From Pseudomonas asuensis (GTDB lineage Bacteria; Pseudomonadota; Gammaproteobacteria; Pseudomonadales; Pseudomonadaceae): a DNA stretch of 64,000 bases. The stretch spans positions 62,001 through 126,000 of the forward strand of contig NZ_BMNW01000004.1 of the NCBI RefSeq assembly GCF_014646755.1. Direction: 5' to 3'. Both the position numbers and the translations under genes were made by a program. The notes beneath the pieces were generated by a model. The model was not told where the DNA came from and did no database searches. It saw only the letters and a program-made list of their open reading frames with translations. Positions 37,800-46,856 of the stretch are shown here, in pieces. Position 1 is the first letter of the stretch, and the number at the start of each line of letters is the position of its first letter.

Positions 37800-37893
37800 T
37801 TCCTGTCATGCACTATGACCCAACCCGTTTAATTCCTTTCACAAACGGCAATTCAGCCTACACTCTGGGCACGTCTTCTGATGCAGAACACGC

Positions 37894-38733
37894 ATGCCTA
37901 CAACAATACGCACATTGAGCTTTACCGCGCTGGCCATGCTGGCCTTTGCAGGTAATTCCCTTCTCTGCCGCCTGGCACTCAAGCACGCTGAAATAGATCC
38001 GGCCAGCTTTACAACACTGCGAATTTTCTCGGGCGCGCTGGTGCTGTGGCTTCTACTACGCAAACAGAACGGTACTCCAGCTGGCAACTGGCCTTCGGCG
38101 ATTTACCTCTTTATCTACGCAGCCGCCTTCTCCTTTGCCTATACACATCTGGAGGCAGGCACAGGCGCACTACTGCTGTTTGGTGCAGTGCAGATCACCA
38201 TGATCAGCCATGGATTGCTACGGGGCGAACGACTGAACCGCTGGGCAACATCAGGATTGCTCGTGGCTCTGGGAGGGCTGCTGGCGCTACTCCTGCCCGG
38301 CGCGACCGCACCCTCGATGATGGGTGCCTTGCTGATGCTGGCCTCTGGAATAGCCTGGGGGTTTTATTCTCTGAAAGGTCGGGGGGTTGCCAGTCCGCTT
38401 GCAGCCACTGCGGGTAATTTTCTGCTGGCCTCCGTTCCTGCGCTGCTCATCAGTCTGGCCTCAATTGCCTATAGCCACACGGATCTCATGGGAGTGCTAT
38501 ATGCCGTGTTGTCGGGTGCCGTGACCTCCGGGATCGGATATGCACTTTGGTACACAGCCTTACGGGGACTAGGCTCGTTGCAAGCGGCTACAGTACAGCT
38601 CAGCGTGCCGGTGCTGACGGCACTAGCCGGTGCGCTGCTGCTGGGTGAAGCTCTGACACTGCGGCTGCTGCTGACCACCGTAGCAGTACTAGGTGGTATA
38701 GCTCTGGTATTGAGCACCCGGCAAAAGGCCTGA
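37894..38733 (+). CDS. EamA/DMT-family transporter
   Basis: A 279-residue membrane protein with ten hydrophobic segments arranged as two EamA repeats. GNSLLCRLALKHAEIDPASFTTLRIFSGALVLWLLL marks the first and ALWYTALRGLGSLQAATVQLSVPVLTALAGALLLGEALT the second. Family members export amino acids, nucleosides or other metabolites; the substrate is unknown. The ribosome site is weak. Confidence 0.87.
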   Translation: MPTTIRTLSFTALAMLAFAGNSLLCRLALKHAEIDPASFTTLRIFSGALVLWLLLRKQNGTPAGNWPSAIYLFIYAAAFSFAYTHLEAGTGALLLFGAVQITMISHGLLRGERLNRWATSGLLVALGGLLALLLPGATAPSMMGALLMLASGIAWGFYSLKGRGVASPLAATAGNFLLASVPALLISLASIAYSHTDLMGVLYAVLSGAVTSGIGYALWYTALRGLGSLQAATVQLSVPVLTALAGALLLGEALTLRLLLTTVAVLGGIALVLSTRQKA

Positions 38734-38740
38734 ATATTAC

Positions 38741-38878
38741 CTATTGGGTGGGAGGTTCGAGGTTAGCCTCCCACCAGTATCGCTTATCAGAGAGGTATCT
38801 ATACGCCTCGGCTGACGCCATACCTGGATAGCCTAAGCACAGCACGCAACCTGATAGAACCATGGCTTGATAGCGCAT
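38741..38878 (-). CDS. Putative 45-residue exported peptide
   Basis: A GGAGG site stands seven bases before the ATG at 38878. The product has a clear signal peptide (MRYQAMVLSGCVLCLGYPGMASA) leaving a mature peptide of about 22 residues, EAYRYLSDKRYWWEANLEPPTQ, rich in aromatic and charged residues. A hairpin (38747-38755 with 38767-38775) overlaps the last codons. Its reality rests on the ribosome site and the signal peptide only. It lies between an EamA transporter and a GNAT enzyme. Confidence 0.5.
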   Translation of the reverse strand: MRYQAMVLSGCVLCLGYPGMASAEAYRYLSDKRYWWEANLEPPTQ

Positions 38879-38935
38879 TGGAGTACCTCCAGCGCGTAGC
38901 GGTGGGTGTAAAACCAACCGCCTCAACGGTGCGCG

Positions 38936-39415
38936 CTAGCGTGACAACAATGTTTTCCCCATCGAAACCGAACGCACGCCGTACCCCAGTTCCTCATACA
39001 AGCGCTGGGCACCTTCATTGAATGCCCAAACAGTGAGGCGCATGTCTACCGCACCCTTCTCCTGCGCCCACTGCTCAGCCAGCGTCATGAGTGTACGACC
39101 GATCCCCTCACCACGATGAGAGGCATCCACGCAGATGGACCCAACATGGGCATAACGAATAGGGTTAAAGAATGTGTGGGTCTCGCTGATGAGATAAACA
39201 CTGACAAACCCAACCAACTCGCCGCCCTCTTCTGCCACAAAAGTTGTGGCATTTGCCGCCCCAATGGAGCGCCGCCAGTTCGTCTCGTCACGCTGGACCT
39301 CTTCAGCCGACGCAAAGATCTGCGGCCAGGCCTGATGGTGCATGTCGTTCAATAGATGCCCCAGCCTGGAAATACCAGCGATGTCATCGATTGTCGCTTC
39401 GCGGTAATGGGGCAT
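38936..39415 (-). CDS. GNAT-family N-acetyltransferase
   Basis: A 159-residue acetyltransferase. The acetyl-CoA-binding motif is VDASHRGEGIGRTLMTLAEQWAQEKGAVDMRLTVWAFNEGAQRLYEELGYGVRSVSM. The substrate is not evident. It may be cotranscribed with the small exported peptide gene 57 bases downstream. Confidence 0.88.
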   Translation of the reverse strand: MPHYREATIDDIAGISRLGHLLNDMHHQAWPQIFASAEEVQRDETNWRRSIGAANATTFVAEEGGELVGFVSVYLISETHTFFNPIRYAHVGSICVDASHRGEGIGRTLMTLAEQWAQEKGAVDMRLTVWAFNEGAQRLYEELGYGVRSVSMGKTLLSR

Positions 39416-39603
39416 CAGTGGGCCTCACGGTAGATCAATAGGGCAATATAGCTGCAAACCCAGGCCGCCGAGCATCCCCTGACTTTGCCATAAGCTCACC
39501 CTGACAGCACGCCGGACTTCATGTGTCGTCATAAGGGCAGCACCAACCGGGTCAAATGACCTATGCTGTAGGCCATCACTCTTCACAACCGCAAGGAAGA
39601 CAC

Positions 39604-40143
39604 ATGAAACAGAACGGCTTTCTCCCGGCGCTGGCCTTTTCGACCATGCTGCTGACGGGAGCCGGCCTGTCCACTACGGTACAGGCACAAACCGCTCCTG
39701 GCGATGCGCAGGGCAAGCCTACCGCGACTGAGACCTATGGTGACTGGACCGTGATCTGTCGGAACATCCCTGAAGAAGGCAAGGTCTGCGCCATGTCTCA
39801 GGTTATCAACAACAAGGATGGACAGCGCATGTTGGCCATTGAGCTACGTCCTGAGAAAGAGGGTCTTGGCGGCTTCATGGTGTTGCCCTTTGGCGTTGCC
39901 GTAACCAAGGGCGTACGTTTGCAGGTAGACGAACAGGATACCCGTACAGTCGACTTCCATACCTGCCTGCCGGTTGGCTGTATTGCTCCGCTGAACTTCG
40001 ATAACACCCAGCTCAAGGCCCTGCGTAAAGGCAAGGCGCTCAACGTAACGGCAGCTATCGCTACCGGCGGCGAGGCTCATGGCCCGCTGTCACTCAAGGG
40101 CTTTACCAAGGCCAACGAGCGCACCCGCGCGCTGATGAAATAA
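39604..40143 (+). CDS. Invasion-associated locus B (IalB) family exported protein
   Basis: A 179-residue periplasmic protein. Residues 1-28 are a signal peptide ending in VQAQ. The IalB domain begins with TATETYGDWTVICR and carries the conserved cysteines in GKVCAMSQVI and FHTCLPVGCIAPLNF. The cellular role is not established in free-living bacteria. AAGGAAG lies four bases before the chosen ATG. Confidence 0.85.
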   Translation: MKQNGFLPALAFSTMLLTGAGLSTTVQAQTAPGDAQGKPTATETYGDWTVICRNIPEEGKVCAMSQVINNKDGQRMLAIELRPEKEGLGGFMVLPFGVAVTKGVRLQVDEQDTRTVDFHTCLPVGCIAPLNFDNTQLKALRKGKALNVTAAIATGGEAHGPLSLKGFTKANERTRALMK

Positions 40144-40156
40144 GCCAGTGGCGTTA

Positions 40157-40184
40157 GAAGGAGATTGCAGGTGCAGTCTCCTTC
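40157..40184 (+). terminator. Hairpin after the IalB-like gene
   Basis: GAAGGAGA pairs with TCTCCTTC around twelve bases, 14 bases past the stop. No strong T-run, so a weak terminator. Confidence 0.4.
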
Positions 40185-40235
40185 ACTCTCACACGCTTGC
40201 CCGGTGTGAGATTGTCGCTCTCGGAAAGCCAAGCC

Positions 40236-40859
40236 ATGAACCCTGACAGCATTACCGCCCTCATCACGCAGCTCTTTGGTGCTGACTCACTAATGCCAGT
40301 CGATGCGCTGATCATTATGGGTAGTCCGCATCATATTGATGAGATTGCACAGGCGGCGAACGTGATCATCCAGACGACCAAGCCCAGTGTTGTCATCCCA
40401 AGCGGCTATCAGGGCGAAGCTGAGGCTTTGGCCGACGCCTGTATCAAGCACGGTGCTCCTGCTGAGCGTTTCGTACTGGAGCAGTATGCGCGTCACACGG
40501 AAGAAAACGTCAGGTACTCACTGGCACTTATAGACAATCTACCTGAGATCCGACACATAGGCTGCGTCTGCAAGAACTACGCAAGCCTCAGATGCCGGCT
40601 TACCTTCGAGCGTTACCGCAGTGGACATAAGCACTACGTCTTTACCGTCAACCTGTTCGAAGAAGCGTTAAAAGACTTTCAGCGTAACCCGTTCTTCAAA
40701 CAAAAACTGATTGGTGAGTTAAAGAAGGTACTCGATTACTCAGCCCGAGGATGGATTGCCTCAATACCGTCCGGCGAGCCTTATACACAAGCCGACATCG
40801 AGCAGCTCTATAGAGCGCTACTGACATCAGGAAAAAGTACGTCCAAAGCAACCCACTAA
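40236..40859 (+). CDS. YdcF/DUF218-type protein
   Basis: A 207-residue soluble protein with a DUF218-like fold: DALIIMGSPHHIDEIAQAANVIIQTTKPSVVIPSGYQGEAEALADACIKHGAP and LEQYARHTEENVRYSL match the YdcF-type core. No transmembrane anchor is present, unlike SanA/ElyC relatives. The biochemical function is unsettled (S-adenosylmethionine binding has been reported for E. coli YdcF). The ATG at 40236 was chosen over an upstream TTG at 40197. Confidence 0.72.
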   Translation: MNPDSITALITQLFGADSLMPVDALIIMGSPHHIDEIAQAANVIIQTTKPSVVIPSGYQGEAEALADACIKHGAPAERFVLEQYARHTEENVRYSLALIDNLPEIRHIGCVCKNYASLRCRLTFERYRSGHKHYVFTVNLFEEALKDFQRNPFFKQKLIGELKKVLDYSARGWIASIPSGEPYTQADIEQLYRALLTSGKSTSKATH

Positions 40860-40930
40860 CGCCCAAGACCAGCGGCAGGTGGTAAAACCCTATATAATGT
40901 CCGGCTTTTAACGCCCACCAAGGAAGTCTA

Positions 40931-41272
40931 GTGAGCACATTGCCGCCCTGCCCTCAATGCAATTCCGAATTCACCTATGAAGACGGCAGCCAGCTCGTTT
41001 GCCCTGAGTGTGGGCATGAATGGTCTGCCACCGAAAGTGCAGAAGCCTCTGATAGCGGTAAGGTGATCAAGGACTCAGTGGGTAACACACTGCAGGATGG
41101 CGACACCATCACGGTGATCAAGGACCTGAAGGTCAAGGGCTCGTCCCTCGTCGTGAAGGTTGGCACCAAGGTCAAGAACATCCGCCTAGTTGAAGGCGAC
41201 CATGATATCGATTGCAAAATCGACGGTATTGGCGCGATGAAACTCAAATCAGAGTTCGTAAGAAAGGTCTAA
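40931..41272 (+). CDS. yjdM: Zinc ribbon protein YjdM (PhnA-like)
   Basis: A 113-residue protein starting with GTG four bases after AGGAAG. Two CxxC pairs in the N-terminus (CPQCNSEF and CPECGHEW) form a zinc ribbon. The C-terminal barrel [52 protein letters not shown] is the YjdM/PhnA signature. The name PhnA is historical; a role in phosphonate metabolism is not supported. Confidence 0.9.
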   Translation: MSTLPPCPQCNSEFTYEDGSQLVCPECGHEWSATESAEASDSGKVIKDSVGNTLQDGDTITVIKDLKVKGSSLVVKVGTKVKNIRLVEGDHDIDCKIDGIGAMKLKSEFVRKV

Positions 41273-41286
41273 CGCCCCATGTCCAT

Positions 41287-41312
41287 GCGCCCTACAGAGA
41301 TGTGTAGGGCGC
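41287..41312. terminator. Hairpin between convergent yjdM and lipoprotein gene
   Basis: GCGCCCTACA pairs perfectly with TGTAGGGCGC around six bases. No T-run; its GTAGGGCG motif also resembles the REP-like elements near gcvT. Confidence 0.5.
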
Positions 41313-41330
41313 GTGTAAGCCTATGACCTG

Positions 41331-42107
41331 TTACTGGACTGGCAAGAAATTCATGAACAAGAGCCCTTGCGCATAGCTTACCCCCAGCCGCCGATAGCGC
41401 TCATCCAGTACCTCACTGATGAGATCGAGCCGCGCTACGATCTTGCCAAACTCCACTGCAAAGCTCAGGTTGCGCCCATCCTTTGATAGCTGATTGGCCA
41501 GCAGCAACCGCTTGCCCTGTAAATCCTTGCGCTGCCCCAGCATCCAAGTAGCTTTTTCGATATTACGCGCCGCGTTATTGATGAATTCGGCGCTGATCGT
41601 GTCGGTAATATAGAACTCCATGCGGCCACCGTGAGCTGTAATCAGCATGGTACCGATGGCATAGATGAATGCACCGGCCCGGTCGCCTTGAAACTCGGGA
41701 CTTAGCGCATAGCTGAGCGCCTGGATATCTCGTAGGCCATTGAGCGAAGGCAGATCGCGGTTCTGTTCGATGGCCGTCTGAATAACCTTTTCAGCCGCCT
41801 CGATCGTTGGCTGGCCCGTTTTGCGCCATTCTGCCGGATTACGGCGATAGAGCTTATTCAGCAGGCGGTAGAGGCTGTTGAGGTTGTCACGCATTGCAAG
41901 TGTTGCCATGCGGTCTACGTTGGTCTGGAAGAACTCTCCAGCATCAGCCGAATCACTTTTGCTCATGATCTCTGAATGACTGAGCTGTCCACAGCCTGCC
42001 AGTGCCAACACCAGAGAGCTCAGCAGCATCGCATTACGAAGACGGCACGCCTGTATACAGCGGACCAGCGTGGCAAGAGAAGGGAAACAGGGAAACACTG
42101 AAATCAT
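41331..42107 (-). CDS. Lipoprotein of unknown function
   Basis: A 258-residue frame with a lipobox LALAGC, so lipidated and exported. The start is uncertain: the ATG at 42029 gives a compact signal peptide (MLLSSLVLALAGC), while 42107 gives a longer one; neither has a good ribosome site. The mature part is mostly helical and soluble (SLYRLLNKLYRRNPAEWRKTG, RLDLISEVLDERYRRLGVSYAQGLLFMNFL). No characterised family recognised. It is divergent from the TRAP operon across a palindrome-rich region. Confidence 0.7.
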   Translation of the reverse strand: MISVFPCFPSLATLVRCIQACRLRNAMLLSSLVLALAGCGQLSHSEIMSKSDSADAGEFFQTNVDRMATLAMRDNLNSLYRLLNKLYRRNPAEWRKTGQPTIEAAEKVIQTAIEQNRDLPSLNGLRDIQALSYALSPEFQGDRAGAFIYAIGTMLITAHGGRMEFYITDTISAEFINNAARNIEKATWMLGQRKDLQGKRLLLANQLSKDGRNLSFAVEFGKIVARLDLISEVLDERYRRLGVSYAQGLLFMNFLPVQ

Positions 42108-42309
42108 CGATTTTCGTCAATTACTGCCCGGGCGCTTAGTCCCGCGCAAGGCAGGCCAGTTCAGCCAGACAGTAAAAACGATGTGCTCGCTTAATGCTGT
42201 GCGATATGCCTAAAAATGGAGACTGCAGACTAGAAGTAAGAGCGCGCACAGAGAAGGACAAATGAACAACAAGCTTGAACTGATTCACAGGTGCACCCTG
42301 CAAAAAACA

Positions 42310-42348
42310 CCAATTACGACATAACTGAGCAGAAAGTGTCGTAATTGG
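42310..42348. repeat. 12-bp perfect inverted repeat, part of a palindrome cluster
   Basis: CCAATTACGACA (42310-42321) and TGTCGTAATTGG (42337-42348) face each other across 15 bases. GTAATTG-GA-CAATTAC (42341-42356) overlaps its right arm, giving alternative pairings. Confidence 0.6.
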
Positions 42349-42354
42349 ACAATT

Positions 42355-42434
42355 ACCAAGCGGCGGAAAACCGCCAAATAACTGCAATAATGGCGGTTTG
42401 CCGCCAACGCTTAGCAAAAGCTCTGCCGCTTGGT
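42355..42434. repeat. Nested inverted repeats GGCGG-N4-CCGCC
   Basis: Outer arms ACCAAGCGGC (42355-42364) and GCCGCTTGGT (42425-42434) enclose two short palindromes, GGCGGAAAACCGCC (42362-42375) and TGGCGGTTTGCCGCCA (42391-42406). CCGCTT-GGTT-AAGCGG overlaps the right arm. It could fold into a multi-stem RNA or act as clustered operators. Confidence 0.55.
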
Positions 42435-42601
42435 TAAGCGGGCTGGACTAACGGTATTCAAGAAGCCTCTATTCGGCGCTCTAGAACGCTAGTCTTGAAA
42501 TCATTGTGACACAATATTGCACGCTGCAGACCCTCTCTATTTCTCGGCATGTAGCTTGCCGTACGATGTGTAGAGGCGAACTTTGCAGGTGCCGTCTAAG
42601 G

Positions 42602-42618
42602 TCGTTATTGAATAACGA
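42602..42618. promoter_or_regulatory. Palindrome before dctP
   Basis: TCGTTATT-G-AATAACGA is a perfect 17-bp dyad 62 bases before the dctP start, a usual operator position. Regulator unknown. Confidence 0.55.
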
Positions 42619-42659
42619 ACGCGGGTACGCGCGCTGCCTTCACCGCCCAGTGCTAATAA

Positions 42660-43673
<1,014 letters not shown>

Positions 43674-43685
43674 GCACACCCTTTA

Positions 43686-43714
43686 GCGCGGGTAAGCTAA
43701 AAAGCTACCCGCGC
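43686..43714 (+). terminator. Intercistronic hairpin after dctP
   Basis: GCGCGGGTA pairs with TACCCGCGC, and the inner AGCT pairs with AGCT, leaving one bulge and an AAAA loop. With no T-run it is more likely an mRNA stabiliser or partial terminator that raises DctP over the membrane subunits. Confidence 0.65.
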
Positions 43715-43733
43715 AATGACGGATGGGCTGCCT

Positions 43734-43762
43734 CAGGGCAGACCCATCTCACGTCTGCCCTG
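43734..43762 (+). repeat. Second intercistronic hairpin in the TRAP operon
   Basis: CAGGGCAGAC and GTCTGCCCTG form a perfect 10-bp stem with a nine-base loop, 20 bases before the dctQ start, adjoining its GGGAG ribosome site. Confidence 0.65.
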
Positions 43763-43781
43763 CTTGGCGGGAGATCAATCG

Positions 43782-44411
43782 ATGAGCGCCCTACGACGTA
43801 TCTGGGACCACTTCGAGGAAGGCTTCATTGCTTTTCTCCTGGCGGCCATGACGCTTGTGACCTTCACCTACGTCATTCTCAACAACTTCTATACGCCTTT
43901 CTATAGCCTGGGTGACTACCTGGGCGGCAACGAAACCTTACTGGCTATCGGCGACAAGATCCTCGACATGGCCCAGTCCATGACCTGGAGCAGCGCCCTC
44001 ACCAAAGCCCTGTTTGCCTGGCTGATTTTCTTTGGCTTGGCCTATGGCGTACGCACGGCCGGGCATATCGGCGTCGATGCACTGGTCAAGCTTGCAAGCA
44101 AACCGGTTCAGCGCATCATTGGTCTTATCGCCTGCCTGTGTTGCCTGGCCTATGCAGGCCTTATTGCCATTGCCAGCTTTGACTGGGTAAGCACCTTATT
44201 AGGCGCCAGCATTGGCGCGGAAGACTTGGGCCACTTCGGGATCAAGCAGTGGCACATCACCCTGATTGTGCCGTTTGGCTACGCGATGGTGTTTATTCGC
44301 TTCCTGGAAATCTTTATCAGAATCATACGTAACCAACAGACAGGCCTTGGGTTGGCTGACGAAGCCGCCGATGCCCTGAAACTTAAAGAACATGAGGGGG
44401 AGAAACCATGA
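43782..44411 (+). CDS. dctQ: TRAP transporter small permease (DctQ)
   Basis: A 209-residue membrane protein with four hydrophobic helices in the DctQ pattern (FEEGFIAFLLAAMTLVTFTYVILNNF; FAWLIFFGLAYGVRTAGHIGVDALVKL; IIGLIACLCCLAYAGLIAIASFDWV; WHITLIVPFGYAMVFIRFLEIF). A longer loop between helices 1 and 2 is present. The start at 43782 has GGGAG eight bases upstream. It overlaps dctM by four bases. Confidence 0.9.
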   Translation: MSALRRIWDHFEEGFIAFLLAAMTLVTFTYVILNNFYTPFYSLGDYLGGNETLLAIGDKILDMAQSMTWSSALTKALFAWLIFFGLAYGVRTAGHIGVDALVKLASKPVQRIIGLIACLCCLAYAGLIAIASFDWVSTLLGASIGAEDLGHFGIKQWHITLIVPFGYAMVFIRFLEIFIRIIRNQQTGLGLADEAADALKLKEHEGEKP

Positions 44412-45691
44412 CTGTCGTCTTTCTCTTCGTTGTACTGTTCGCGTTGATGTTTATCGGCGTACCCATTGCCGTGTCGCTGGGCCTTGCCGGCTCGGTCACC
44501 ATCATGCTGTTCAGCCCCGATTCGGTTCGCTCACTGGCGATCAAGCTATTCGAGACGTCCGAGCATTACACACTACTGGCCATTCCGTTCTTCCTGCTGT
44601 CTGGCGCCTTTATGACCACGGGCGGTGTGGCAAAGCGGCTAATCGACTTTGCCAATGCCTGCGTGGGCCATATCCGTGGTGGCCTGGCCATCTCGGCCGT
44701 ACTGGCCTGCATGTTGTTTGCTGCCCTGTCCGGCTCCTCCCCCGCTACGGTTGCAGCGGTAGGCTCCATCGCTATTGCCGGCATGGTCCGCTCCGGTTAT
44801 CCACAGGCCTTTGGTGCAGGTATCGTGTGTAACGCAGGTACCTTGGGCATTCTGATTCCGCCGTCCATCGTCATGGTAGTGTACGCAGCGGCCACCGAGC
44901 AGTCGGTCGGCAAGCTGTTCATGGCTGGCGTCATCCCAGGTTTGCTGCTGGGCGTGGTGCTAATGGTGGCGATCTACATTGTCGCTCGAAAGATGAACCT
45001 GCCCGCCCTGCCACGCGCCACGTTTCGTGAGTTTCTCACTACTGCGCGCAAGGCAATCTGGGGCCTGCTGTTGATGGTGATCATCCTCGGCGGGATTTAC
45101 TCAGGTATGTTCACCCCGACCGAAGCCGCCGCCGTCGCTGCAGTGTATGCCGGGTTTGTGGCCCTGTTCGTCTACAAAGACATGACCCTACGTGACTGCC
45201 CCAAGGTACTGCTGGAGTCCGGCAAGCTGAGCATCATGCTGATGTTCATTATTGCCAACGCCATGCTGTTTGCCCATGTGCTGACCACGGAGCAGATTCC
45301 TCAGCAGATTACTGCCTGGGTAATCGAGATGGGTCTGCAACCCTGGCAGTTCCTGTTGGTTGTGAACGTTCTGCTGCTAGTTGCCGGTGCGTTCATGGAG
45401 CCGTCGGCCATCATCCTGATCCTGGCACCGATCCTCTTCCCCATCGCCATGCAGCTGGGGATCGATCCGATCCACCTGGGCATCATCATGGTGGTAAACA
45501 TGGAGATCGGCTTGATCACGCCGCCGGTAGGGTTGAATCTGTTCGTGACATCCGCCGTGACAGGCATGCCGCTGGCCAACGTCATCCGCGCGGCCATGCC
45601 GTGGTTGATGCTGCTGATCAGCTTCCTGTTGATTATCACCTACATCCCGGCGATTTCGATGGCCTTGCCGAATTGGCTAGGTATGAGCTGA
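44408..45691 (+). CDS. dctM: TRAP transporter large permease (DctM)
   Basis: A 427-residue protein with about 12 membrane helices. [82 protein letters not shown] and the C-terminal NMEIGLITPPVGLNLFVTSAVTGMPLANVIRAAMPWL are DctM hallmarks. It drives substrate uptake with a sodium or proton gradient together with DctP and DctQ. Confidence 0.95.
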   Translation: MTVVFLFVVLFALMFIGVPIAVSLGLAGSVTIMLFSPDSVRSLAIKLFETSEHYTLLAIPFFLLSGAFMTTGGVAKRLIDFANACVGHIRGGLAISAVLACMLFAALSGSSPATVAAVGSIAIAGMVRSGYPQAFGAGIVCNAGTLGILIPPSIVMVVYAAATEQSVGKLFMAGVIPGLLLGVVLMVAIYIVARKMNLPALPRATFREFLTTARKAIWGLLLMVIILGGIYSGMFTPTEAAAVAAVYAGFVALFVYKDMTLRDCPKVLLESGKLSIMLMFIIANAMLFAHVLTTEQIPQQITAWVIEMGLQPWQFLLVVNVLLLVAGAFMEPSAIILILAPILFPIAMQLGIDPIHLGIIMVVNMEIGLITPPVGLNLFVTSAVTGMPLANVIRAAMPWLMLLISFLLIITYIPAISMALPNWLGMS

Positions 45692-45710
45692 TTACGTCCT
45701 GCAATACCAC

Positions 45711-45745
45711 AGCCCGGCTAACATGCCGGGCTGCTTCTTTCTGCC
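45711..45745 (+). terminator. Terminator after the TRAP operon
   Basis: AGCCCGGC and GCCGGGCT pair around TAACAT and are followed by GCTTCTTTCT, 20 bases past the dctM stop. It may also serve the convergent gene. Confidence 0.75.
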
Positions 45746-45746
45746 C

Positions 45747-46448
45747 TTAGAAAAACAGCGGCAGGCGGTCCAGCAAATGCAAGCGGTGCAAAAACAACTC
45801 ATCGATCCAGAGCGCCTGATGCAGCAATACGATAATCCAAAAGGCAGCCTGATAGCTCACCTTGCGGGTCTTGTGGCGAAAGACCTGCTGCGCAATGAGT
45901 CCACCCGGCCAACCGCCAGCCAGCTCAAGCAGATGCAGGGTATTTTCGGGGATACGCCGCTGGTTCTTTAGCGCACTGTGCTTGTCATGCCAGTAAAAGA
46001 GGACCGCCAGAAGGCTTGCGCCACCATACAGGGCCAACGGAAAGAAGCCATGCCGAGTAGACAGGACATGCAAGCTTCCCCAAAGCGGCAATATACAGAG
46101 CAAGGCAAAAACGGCAAGCTTGATTGGCAGATCGCGAATGCCCTCACGGCTCTGACGAGGCGGGCGCGATGCCTGTGTAGGTTTAGAGGCAGTCTTGGCA
46201 GGCTTGGATCGTTGGCGAGCCGAGGGTTTATCCAGCGCCATCCCAACATCCAGACGAATATGCTCTGCCCGCAGGCGCCCTTTGCTATCGGGCGCAGCGA
46301 TGTACAAGACCTTGTCGCCTGCAACCGGCCACCGATCACCCCGTACCGCCGAGATATGGGCAAATACCTCATCCCCACCCTGGCTCGGCCGGATAAACCC
46401 AAAGCCCTTCTGGTCGTTCCAGCTCTTTAACGTCCCGCGCTGTTCCAT
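45747..46448 (-). CDS. Cold-shock domain plus DUF1294 membrane protein
   Basis: A 233-residue two-part protein. Residues 1-68 form a cold-shock domain with the RNA-binding motifs KGFGFIRPSQGGDEVFAHISAV. A basic linker follows (KPSARQRSKPAKTASKPTQ). The rest is a DUF1294 domain with about four membrane helices, including LHLLELAGGWPGGLIAQQVFRHKTRKVSYQAAFWIIVLLHQ. This fusion is widespread; its function is unknown, but it would tether a nucleic-acid-binding domain to the membrane. Confidence 0.88.
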   Translation of the reverse strand: MEQRGTLKSWNDQKGFGFIRPSQGGDEVFAHISAVRGDRWPVAGDKVLYIAAPDSKGRLRAEHIRLDVGMALDKPSARQRSKPAKTASKPTQASRPPRQSREGIRDLPIKLAVFALLCILPLWGSLHVLSTRHGFFPLALYGGASLLAVLFYWHDKHSALKNQRRIPENTLHLLELAGGWPGGLIAQQVFRHKTRKVSYQAAFWIIVLLHQALWIDELFLHRLHLLDRLPLFF

Positions 46449-46856
46449 TTACCCGTTCTGCCTGGAAAAAGCGGGCATGCTACCGGAACGATAAGCGTCA
46501 GTAACGGTGTGATTGGCTGATGAGTATCGTGTTGCTTAGCCTGCACCATACCTCAGACCGCCCCCTCCTATGAGCGACTGATCGTAGCGATACAGCCCCT
46601 TGGATCACGGCGCGCACGCCTTGAACGGCGCACTGGCAGAGTGGTCGATCAGGAACACCGCTACCCGGCAAGTATGCTCCTATGTCGCCGACCTTTGCCT
46701 TTGAAGCCTACCGGGGCGTCAGTAATGTTCAACCGGTCTGATGAAGGTGCTCAAGAGAACCTGCAAGGGCATCCAGGGGCGCGTTGAGGTCGCAATAAAA
46801 AACCGCCATTAGAGGCGGTTTTTTATAGGTCACTCACATCAGGTCAGCTACACGTC
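46449..46856. other. 400-bp gap without a recognised gene
   Basis: Only very short frames occur on either strand. It ends in a strong bidirectional terminator at 46797-46824, so a rightward transcript from this gap, such as a small RNA, would be terminated there. Nothing else is recognisable. Confidence 0.4.
46797..46824. terminator. Bidirectional terminator
   Basis: AACCGCC and GGCGGTT pair around ATTAGA, with six A before the GC stem and six T after. On the minus strand it would end the acyltransferase transcript. Confidence 0.8.

Noticed and set aside
42136-42417. 93-residue minus-strand reading frame
   Set aside because: It crosses the palindrome cluster, has no ribosome site, and its composition does not look like protein.
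42355-42434. Integron attC-like site
   Set aside because: The stem lacks the paired core sites (RYYYAAC/GTTRRRY) in correct positions, and no integrase or cassette is present.
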